Below, piece by piece: positions 42,507-49,813 of a stretch of DNA of 64,000 nt (within the stretch, counting starts at the first letter, position 1; each line of letters starts with the position of its first letter). The notes beneath the pieces are model-generated. The model made no database searches, was not told where the DNA came from, and saw only the letters and a list, made by a program, of their open reading frames with translations. Source of the stretch: Meiothermus taiwanensis DSM 14542 (GTDB taxonomy: Bacteria; Deinococcota; Deinococci; Deinococcales; Thermaceae); NCBI GenBank assembly GCA_000482765.1, contig AXWR01000004.1:80792-144791 (forward strand), written 5' to 3'. The translations under genes and the position numbers were made by a program.

Positions 42507-42947
42507 CTAGGAGGGCCTGTAAACAAACACGAAGAAATCGGTCTCGGTATGGCCGTCCACCCCCAGATTTTTCCACATCACCACATAGGCCCCCGGCCGC
42601 AGGCCGGGCTTGAGTGCCAGGGTTACGCTCTTGCTGGTGCGGGCGGTGGTGGTGACCCCCGCATCCACCCGGCGGGCGGCATCGTTGCGCAAAGGCAACA
42701 CCCGCTGCACCAGGGGACGGGCCAGGCGCTTGAGCTGTGTAAAGTTACCCAGGGCCTCTGGGGGGGCCTCGAGGGGATACACCTTGAAGCTCGAGAGCCG
42801 CACCTCCACAGCCTCACTAAAGTTGATGGTCACCGACCGGGGCATGGTTCGGAGAGTGGCGTTGGCCGGTGGGGTGGAGCTTCTATACTCAGCGTGCGCG
42901 AAAACCGGAGACAGCAGCAGCAATAAACCAACATACCAGCGCATCAA
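42507..42947 (-). CDS. copC: CopC-domain periplasmic copper protein (second of two)
   Basis: The 146-residue protein has a signal peptide ending FAHA-EY and a CopC beta-barrel domain: YRSSTPPANATLRTMPRSV, INFSEAVEVRLSSFKVY, and the C-terminal GAYVVMWKNLGVDGHTETDFFVF with the DGH copper ligands. Mature CopC usually begins with histidine; here the histidine lies at the cleavage region (HAEYR). It is a tandem paralogue of the gene at 42958, separated by 10 bases. It should pass copper to CopD encoded 92 bases downstream. Confidence 0.88.
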   Translation of the reverse strand: MMRWYVGLLLLLSPVFAHAEYRSSTPPANATLRTMPRSVTINFSEAVEVRLSSFKVYPLEAPPEALGNFTQLKRLARPLVQRVLPLRNDAARRVDAGVTTTARTSKSVTLALKPGLRPGAYVVMWKNLGVDGHTETDFFVFVYRPS

Positions 42948-42957
42948 GGTTTCCTCC

Positions 42958-43404
42958 TCAAGGTTCTACAACAAACACGAAAAATCCCTGGGTGGTGTGC
43001 GAATCCACCGAAAGCACCCGCCACAGCACCACATAGGCCCCAGGGCCCAAATCCGGTTTGAGGGCTATGAGCACATTCTCAGCGGTGCGGGCCTGGGTCT
43101 TCAGCCCAGCATCCACCCGCCCTGCTGGTTTAACCCCTCCAGCAGACAATGCCTTTTCCGCCAGGGCTTTGGCCTGTTCCTGTAACCAGCGCACATCCCG
43201 CCAGCGCTCATTGGGCACCTCGAGGGCATACACCGCAAAATGTGAAAAACGCAGCTCCACCGCCTCGGTAAAACTTAGCCGCACCTCACCCGGCGGCCTG
43301 CGAAGCAGCGCATTCTCGGCGGGTGAGCTGCTCACCAGATAGGCGTGCGCATGCGCGACCCCGGCCAAAGCCAGGGTCGCGGCCAGCATCCAAAAGGCTC
43401 TCAT
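42958..43404 (-). CDS. copC: CopC-domain periplasmic copper protein (first of two)
   Basis: The 148-residue protein has a signal peptide and the mature start HAYLVSSSPAENALLRRPPG of a CopC domain, with the N-terminal histidine that binds Cu(II). LSFTEAVELRFSHFAVYALE and the final GAYVVLWRVLSVDSHTTQGF follow; the usual DGH is DSH here. An insert rich in Ala/Lys (about 68-95) is shared with the neighbouring copC. It overlaps the upstream secreted-protein gene by four bases. Two CopC proteins in a row may have different copper affinity. Confidence 0.88.
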   Translation of the reverse strand: MRAFWMLAATLALAGVAHAHAYLVSSSPAENALLRRPPGEVRLSFTEAVELRFSHFAVYALEVPNERWRDVRWLQEQAKALAEKALSAGGVKPAGRVDAGLKTQARTAENVLIALKPDLGPGAYVVLWRVLSVDSHTTQGFFVFVVEP

Positions 43405-43856
43405 CTGACCTCAAACAGCGACTTATCGCGAATGTTAAAGGTGCTACCCCCAACCGTGAAGTCAAAGGCCGTCCCTTCGATCTCGCCAAAAATGCGCACC
43501 TGGTACTGCCCTGGAACCGCCAGGATCCATTTTGTCTGGTAGCGGCCGGCCCGATCCGCACCGGACTGGGGCCGCAGCCGGTAAATATCCTTGGCATCTT
43601 CCGACCACTTGTAAACGCGGCGCTGACCCGAGGGGCCGATAATCTCCACGGTGATGTTCTTCTCCACGCCAACCACCGGCGAGTTATCGGCCTTGCGACG
43701 GATAATCAGGTCAAGGCCGTTGATCTCTCCGGCCATCGAGGGCTCATTGAGCTGGCCCACCGCAAACACGAAAGGGCCCACCTCCACCCGCTCATGCGCC
43801 AAAGCTGGAACCATCACAAACGCCAGAAGTACAACAAGGCACGAAAAAGCACGCAT
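43401..43856 (-). CDS. secreted beta-rich protein in the copper cluster
   Basis: The 151-residue protein has a signal peptide ending ALA before HERVEVGPFVF, so the mature protein also begins with histidine, like CopC. The rest is strand-rich (GLDLIIRRKADNSPVVGVEK, WILAVPGQYQVRIFGEIEG), in the style of immunoglobulin-like or YtkA-like envelope proteins. It overlaps the following copC gene by four bases, so a copper role is inferred from position and from the N-terminal histidine. I do not recognise the family with certainty. Confidence 0.72.
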   Translation of the reverse strand: MRAFSCLVVLLAFVMVPALAHERVEVGPFVFAVGQLNEPSMAGEINGLDLIIRRKADNSPVVGVEKNITVEIIGPSGQRRVYKWSEDAKDIYRLRPQSGADRAGRYQTKWILAVPGQYQVRIFGEIEGTAFDFTVGGSTFNIRDKSLFEVR

Positions 43857-43922
43857 AGTACATCTCCCCTGTGCCCCTCTCCCTGGGAGGGGCTTGTAGC
43901 GAAGTTTCTTTAGCCGAGAAAC

Positions 43923-44285
43923 CTAAAAGATGCTGTGCGTAGCTAGGGGTGGCCCTCGAGCCGCCACAGCCTTCAGAAACTCATCCCTGGCATGCTGCGC
44001 CCCTGACCAGAGCCGCGCGACCAGAGAGGCCACAAGAACCCCGTTCAGCGCCGGGGTGAGATCGGGCAGCAGCATATGCAAAACGCAAAGCGGGCAATGC
44101 TCGAGGTGGTGATGGGTTTTTTCGCTGTGGTGATGGGCGTTTTCATGCGGCTGGGTGGCTGTGGGTTCTATGGAGAACATCACCACCCCACGCAGGCCAA
44201 ACAGCAGCGAGGTCAGCCATACCAGGCCCATCAGCCCAAGTGCGACCAGGGCTCGAGGGGTACCTGACTTTTTACCCCGCCTCAT
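43923..44285 (-). CDS. His-rich membrane protein with HCPLC motif, first gene of the copper cluster
   Basis: The 120-residue protein has a membrane segment near 13-33, then a His-rich stretch HENAHHHSEKTHHHLEHCPLC (first part about 44-56) and a second hydrophobic segment around 70-90. The CPxC-type motif and layout recall the DUF2946 group of small membrane proteins found in copper loci. It probably binds copper at the outer face of the membrane. A -10-like TACAAT and AGGAAG lie before the ATG at 44285, so it opens the cluster. The longer upstream start is less likely. Confidence 0.75.
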   Translation of the reverse strand: MRRGKKSGTPRALVALGLMGLVWLTSLLFGLRGVVMFSIEPTATQPHENAHHHSEKTHHHLEHCPLCVLHMLLPDLTPALNGVLVASLVARLWSGAQHARDEFLKAVAARGPPLATHSIF

Positions 44286-44350
44286 CAATCTTCCTACATT
44301 GTAACCGATCTCCGCGTACAAATGGATTTTTGAACCAGATGCCCGGCCGC

Positions 44351-44413
44351 AGTCAAAAAGATTGCCTCTGAAGGTTTTGCTATGGACGGACTATCTTTTT
44401 GAATCCGGTGTTA
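44351..44413. repeat. TIR repeat element, half copy at a stop codon
   Basis: AGTCAAAAAGATTGCCTCTGAAGGTTTTGCTATGGAC-GGACTATCTTTTTGAATCCGGTGTTA matches 38714-38776 of the full element with few changes, keeping the long hairpin. Its last TTA is the complement of the stop codon of the carbonic-anhydrase-like gene. Confidence 0.75.
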
Positions 44414-45109
44414 TATCGGGCGGATCAGGCCTTCCCGAACCAACTCGTGCAGCACCTCTGGCTTTGCGTCCTTGCTTCGACCCTCAGCAATGGCCCGCAG
44501 GGCGGCCAGGGCCTCGGGCTCTCCTCGCTTGAGCTGCAGGTGCAGATCACTAAAGGGGTTGAGGGCGTCCTGGCCGCGCAGGGTGATGTGGTAGCGGCCA
44601 ATGGGCGCAATCGGCGCCAGGTGGGCCAGGTAATGCCGTGAAAGCTCCACGTAGCGCTCGGCATTCTGGGTTGGCTCCACCGGGCCCCGCACCTTGGCCG
44701 GAATGCCGATTGCCAGCATGCCTTCCGGAATTTCCATCCCTGGCGGCACCACCGCCCCAGCGCCCACCATCGCCCCTTTCCCCACCCGGGCTTTATTGAG
44801 CACCACCGCACCAATCCCGATAAGTGCCCTATCTTCTACCAGCGCCCCGTGCACCACCGCCCGGTGGCCTACCGTAACGTTCTGTCCCAGAATACAGGGA
44901 TCGCCCGGATCGGCATGTAGAATGGCACCGTCCTGCACATTGCTTCCAGCGCCTATTATCACCCGCTCGGTATCGGAGCGCACCACCGCACCAAACCAGA
45001 CCGAAGCATTCTCGCCGATTTCGGCCTGGCCCACAATTAGCGCGTTGGGGGCAATAAAGGCGCTGGGATGAATTTGGGGTATGTGTTCGCCCAGTCGGTA
45101 GACGGCCAT
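44411..45109 (-). CDS. gamma-carbonic anhydrase-like hexapeptide protein with extended C-terminus
   Basis: The 232-residue protein has the left-handed beta-helix of gamma-carbonic anhydrases (YrdA/PaaY group). Hexapeptide repeats run through about 1-165 and include histidines at the metal-site positions: NVQDGAILHAD near 61-71 and VGHRAVVHG near 82-90. Relatives form trimers with zinc or iron at subunit interfaces. The C-terminal 65 residues (ARYVELSRHYL onward) are longer than usual and may be a separate helix pair. The start at 45109 follows AAAGGAGC. It is the last gene of an operon with a Nudix hydrolase and a DUF1028 protein. Its stop codon lies at the end of a TIR repeat. Confidence 0.82.
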   Translation of the reverse strand: MAVYRLGEHIPQIHPSAFIAPNALIVGQAEIGENASVWFGAVVRSDTERVIIGAGSNVQDGAILHADPGDPCILGQNVTVGHRAVVHGALVEDRALIGIGAVVLNKARVGKGAMVGAGAVVPPGMEIPEGMLAIGIPAKVRGPVEPTQNAERYVELSRHYLAHLAPIAPIGRYHITLRGQDALNPFSDLHLQLKRGEPEALAALRAIAEGRSKDAKPEVLHELVREGLIRPI

Positions 45110-45123
45110 ACTTGCTCCTTTGC

Positions 45124-46466
<1,343 letters not shown>

Positions 46467-46568
46467 GATCCTTTCCTCGGAAAACCCTAACCAGAGCGCG
46501 TTGGCGCCTGGTTGGGGTGGTTTACGCACCCTATCCTACCGTTACCGCCGATCAAGCCAACACCCCAA

Positions 46569-47048
46569 CTAGAAGATAGCCTGGATGACCAAAAATCCCA
46601 TCAGCAGATGAATTAGAAACTTGCCCGCCAATCCCCCCAACAGTCCTACAACCGCCCCCCAGGCCCCCCGCAACGCCTCCTGTGTCGAACGCCCCGCCAC
46701 CAGCTCCCCCACATAGGCCCCCACAAAAGGCATCAGGAATAAGCCCAGCGGAGGCAGGACGAAAACACCCAGAAGACCCCCGATAAAAGCACCCCAGATC
46801 CCCTGCCGACTGCCGCCATAGCGCCGGGCCCCTATAGCCCCAGCAATGTTGTCCACCAACGAAGAAAGCACGGTCAGCAGACCCAAAACAATCCATATCG
46901 GAAGGGGGATCTCCCCAAACCCCACCAGCAATTCGTGAAGCAACGCCGCGCCAACAATGACGAAACCAGCCGGTATCACCGGGATAAAAGTCGCCACCAA
47001 GGCCACCAACCATATGCCTACAAACAGCCAGTCGGCCAGTGTGTTCAC
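46569..47048 (-). CDS. DUF456-family membrane protein
   Basis: The 159-residue protein has four to five hydrophobic segments and glycine-rich helices typical of DUF456: PVIPAGFVIVGAALLHELLV near 22-41, DNIAGAIGARRYGGSRQGIWGA near 63-84 (the conserved ARRYGGS), FLMPFVGAYVGELVAGRS near 102-119, and GGLAGKFLIHLLMG. Function unknown. The start is a GTG (47048), 8 bases after a minus-strand TACACT box; the upstream extension is not coding. It lies upstream of and on the same strand as the DUF1028 operon. Confidence 0.83.
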   Translation of the reverse strand: MNTLADWLFVGIWLVALVATFIPVIPAGFVIVGAALLHELLVGFGEIPLPIWIVLGLLTVLSSLVDNIAGAIGARRYGGSRQGIWGAFIGGLLGVFVLPPLGLFLMPFVGAYVGELVAGRSTQEALRGAWGAVVGLLGGLAGKFLIHLLMGFLVIQAIF

Positions 47049-47056
47049 GCTTGTAC

Positions 47057-47062
47057 AGTGTA
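47057..47062 (-). promoter_or_regulatory. -10 box of the DUF456 gene
   Basis: On the minus strand TACACT ends 8 bases before the GTG at 47048. Confidence 0.45.
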
Positions 47063-47232
47063 GCAAGTGGCTACGATACCGATTCAAAACACCGCCACAT
47101 GCTGTGCAGGAGCAGAAAAGCCTTTCGCTAGCATCGTAGGGCCCTCCGCATCCCGAGTAAATGCATGGTGAAAGCCTGGCGAACAAAGACTTTTTCAAAG
47201 CTGTTGAGTTCATTACACTCTTGGGTATAGAT

Positions 47233-47892
47233 ATGGCCGCTCGACTTCGTCGCTACTTCATAACTGGTTTGCTCTCTACCCTACCCATCGCGGTAACCCT
47301 ATATTTCCTATGGTGGGTGTACAACTGGTCGAACAGCCTTATCGAGGGCATTCTGCGAACCATCGGGGCCGAGCCTTCCCGCTGGCTATTACCGTTTCTG
47401 CCTATTTTGGGCATTCTCGCTACCCTCGGCCTGGTGACCCTGGTGGGCGCACTGGCTGGGAACTATGTGGGACGGCTTATCCTGGGAGCCATCGACCGTA
47501 GCATCAAGACCATTCCCCTGGTGCGCGAGGTCTACAACGCCGTACAGCAGATCGCACACACCCTGCTGGGCCAGCCCGAGGTGCAGTTTCAGCGCGCAGC
47601 CCTGATCGAGTACCCCCGCAAAGGTCTGTATACCTTATGTTTTATTGCCAGCCCTCAGGTTGGCAAGCGCCTCTCGCCGTTGCCAGAGGGCTATACAGTG
47701 GTACTGGTGCCCACCAGCCCGGTTCCAGCCTCTGGAATGGCTATCATCGTGCCCACTGCAGACGTCATTCCCCTGGACGTTAGCATCGAAGACGCCCTCA
47801 AGTACGTAGTATCAGCGGGCTTTATTCTGCCCAACTCTCGAGCCAAGCAACTCATTGAGAGCGGCGTCCCACCCTCCGAACCAAGCCCCTAG
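47233..47892 (+). CDS. DUF502-family membrane protein
   Basis: The 219-residue protein starts MAARLRRYFITGLLSTLPIAV, has two hydrophobic segments (about 10-30 and 48-75) and the DUF502 hallmark IDRSIKTIPLVREVYNAVQQ near 93-112, followed by a soluble domain with PVPASGMAIIVPTADVIPLD. It should sit in the inner membrane with its C-terminal part in the cytoplasm. Function unknown. I choose the ATG at 47233 to match family N-termini. TACACT 13 bases upstream may be its -10 box. Confidence 0.82.
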   Translation: MAARLRRYFITGLLSTLPIAVTLYFLWWVYNWSNSLIEGILRTIGAEPSRWLLPFLPILGILATLGLVTLVGALAGNYVGRLILGAIDRSIKTIPLVREVYNAVQQIAHTLLGQPEVQFQRAALIEYPRKGLYTLCFIASPQVGKRLSPLPEGYTVVLVPTSPVPASGMAIIVPTADVIPLDVSIEDALKYVVSAGFILPNSRAKQLIESGVPPSEPSP

Positions 47893-48080
47893 CGCAAACC
47901 CTTTGTGGGGTCGGTGTTGATTTCAATCCGTTCCTGGGTCTGCTCGAGATATTGTTTCAGCGCCTCTAAGCTGGAGAAATATTGGGTCGGCCCCCCATGA
48001 GAAGGACGCACGGAAGCTTTGAGCACACCATCGGAGCCCTGCCATATGCGGACAATAAGAGCTATCACTTTGGGGCGCAT
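47889..48080 (-). CDS. 63-residue conserved-looking small protein
   Basis: The small protein reads VIALIVRIWQGSDGVLKASV near 5-24, then YFSSLEALKQYLEQTQERIE near 34-53. It looks like a three-stranded sheet plus one helix. A strong ribosome binding site (GGAGGGTGACC) lies at proper spacing before the ATG, which supports a real gene. It overlaps the last four bases of the convergent DUF502 gene. I do not recognise it with certainty. Confidence 0.65.
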   Translation of the reverse strand: MRPKVIALIVRIWQGSDGVLKASVRPSHGGPTQYFSSLEALKQYLEQTQERIEINTDPTKGLR

Positions 48081-48167
48081 AAGGTCACCCTCCGTGGGGT
48101 TAAGGTAGGGCCTCGAGCGTTATACCGGCGTTATGCCCCCTCGGGCATCTGTCCCGTTTGGACACGC

Positions 48168-48173
48168 TAGTAT
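48168..48173 (+). promoter_or_regulatory. -10 box of the CoA transferase gene
   Basis: TAGTAT ends 6 bases before the ATG at 48180. Confidence 0.45.
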
Positions 48174-48179
48174 GGGGCC

Positions 48180-49559
48180 ATGGAAGGAATTTCACGTACC
48201 GGAAAAGCCCTGGGACGCAGCGAAGTAGAGAAGATATACCAGAGTAAACTGGTTAGCCTAGACACCGCTGCTGGCATGATTAAAAGCCACTCGAGGGTCT
48301 TTGTCTCGGGCAATGCAGCAACCCCCACGCCCCTGCTGGAAGCCTTGGCCCAGCGCAAGGACGAGCTGGAACAGGTTGAGCTGGTACACGTCTTGCAGCT
48401 TGGCCCCGACCCCTTTCTGGCCCCCGAGATGGAGGGGCATTTCCGCCGGCGCTCACTGTTTGTAGGCCCCGCCGACCGCGAGGCAGTCAACTCCGGCCGG
48501 GCCGATTATGTGCCCATCTCGCTGCATCAAGTGCCCTGGCTGTTCAAGCGGGGTGTGCTACCCCTGGACTACGCCCTGGTACAGGTCTCCCCCCCGGACG
48601 AATTCGGTTTTGTGAGCCTGGGTGTGGAGGTAATCGCTGCCAAAGCCGCAGTGGAGCAGGCCCGGCGGGTTATCGCCCTGGTCAACCCACGGATGCCTCG
48701 CACGCTGGGCGACACCTTTGTGCATGTGTCGAAGTTTGCTGCCTTCGTAGAGGCAGACTTTCCCCTCCCAGTGCTGCCACGCGACACTTTCGGCGAGGTC
48801 GAAGCCAGGATTGGCAAGTACGTGGCCGATCTGATCGACGACGGCTGTACCCTACAGATGGGCATTGGGGCGATACCGGACGCCGTGCTGGCCAACCTCA
48901 CTGGCCGCCAGGATCTGGGCATCCACACCGAGATGATCTCCGATGGCGTGATGGAGGCCTTAGAAAAGGGCATCATTACCGGGCAGCGCAAAACCTTGCT
49001 TCCCGGCAAAGTGGTGGGTACCTTTGTGTTGGGTTCTGAGCGGCTGTACCGCTTTGTACACAACAACCCCCTCTTTGAGATGCGGCCCGCCGACTGGGTC
49101 AACAACCCCATCAACATAGCTCGCAACGACCATATGATCGCCATCAACTCGGCCCTCGAGGTCGACCTCACCGGCCAGGTTTGCGCCGACTCGATCGGCA
49201 CCCGGATTTACTCCGGCTTTGGTGGCCAGCTCGACTTTATCCGCGGGGCCGCCGCCAGCAACGGTGGAAAACCCATCATCGCCCTCCCCAGCAGTGGCAA
49301 GGATGGAAGCTTTAGTCGGATTGTTTCTTTGCTCAAGACCGGCGCTGGCGTTGTAACCACCCGGGCCGATGTGCACTATGTGGTCACCGAGTACGGCGTG
49401 GCTGAACTGTTTGGCAAAAGTCTGCGCGAACGAGCCCAGGCGCTTATCGGCATTGCGCACCCCAACTTCCGTGAGGAGCTTAGCCGGGCTGCGTTTGAAC
49501 GAGGCTTGTTACCCAGAAACTACCCCGGTTTTTCTGTTCCAGAAAAGCCGAATGCGTGA
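48180..49559 (+). CDS. acetyl-CoA hydrolase/transferase-family CoA transferase
   Basis: The 459-residue enzyme belongs to the class I CoA transferases of the acetyl-CoA hydrolase / 4-hydroxybutyrate CoA-transferase group. It has GIGAIPDAVL near 229-238, the catalytic glutamate in HTEMISDG near 249-256, the oxyanion segment GFGGQLDFIRGA near 345-356, and ALPSS near 365. It moves CoA between acetate or similar acids and acyl-CoAs in the cytoplasm. The exact donor is not evident. Its ATG lies 6 bases after TAGTAT. It stands alone before the topA promoter region. Confidence 0.88.
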   Translation: MEGISRTGKALGRSEVEKIYQSKLVSLDTAAGMIKSHSRVFVSGNAATPTPLLEALAQRKDELEQVELVHVLQLGPDPFLAPEMEGHFRRRSLFVGPADREAVNSGRADYVPISLHQVPWLFKRGVLPLDYALVQVSPPDEFGFVSLGVEVIAAKAAVEQARRVIALVNPRMPRTLGDTFVHVSKFAAFVEADFPLPVLPRDTFGEVEARIGKYVADLIDDGCTLQMGIGAIPDAVLANLTGRQDLGIHTEMISDGVMEALEKGIITGQRKTLLPGKVVGTFVLGSERLYRFVHNNPLFEMRPADWVNNPINIARNDHMIAINSALEVDLTGQVCADSIGTRIYSGFGGQLDFIRGAAASNGGKPIIALPSSGKDGSFSRIVSLLKTGAGVVTTRADVHYVVTEYGVAELFGKSLRERAQALIGIAHPNFREELSRAAFERGLLPRNYPGFSVPEKPNA

Positions 49560-49774
49560 ACACCGCTCGATTGGGGTTGTCTGCGCTAGGGGTTCGGGCC
49601 TGGGGGTGGTTGCTTGCTTGGCGTGCTCAGGAAGCAGGAAATCGTGGTGGGCCGGTAGAGCAATGTTTCGCTAGAGGCAAAACTTATCATGGTCGGACGC
49701 TGTTCACCACTCAAAGTACCGACCTGCACGAAATTTTTATCCGATATCTGCGATTCATTGTGCTTGGCGCGCAC

Positions 49775-49806
49775 TTGACAAATGGGCCGCGCCTCATCCA
49801 TATACT
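49775..49806 (+). promoter_or_regulatory. topA promoter
   Basis: TTGACA (49775-49780) and TATACT (49801-49806) match consensus but are 20 bases apart, longer than optimal. The -10 box ends 7 bases before the ATG at 49814. Odd spacing in a topoisomerase promoter is compatible with sensitivity to supercoiling. Confidence 0.6.
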
Positions 49807-49813
49807 GAACCGT

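Noticed and set aside
49556..49813. N-terminal extension of topA
   Set aside because: The topA promoter lies within it, and known topoisomerases begin at the equivalent of 49814.
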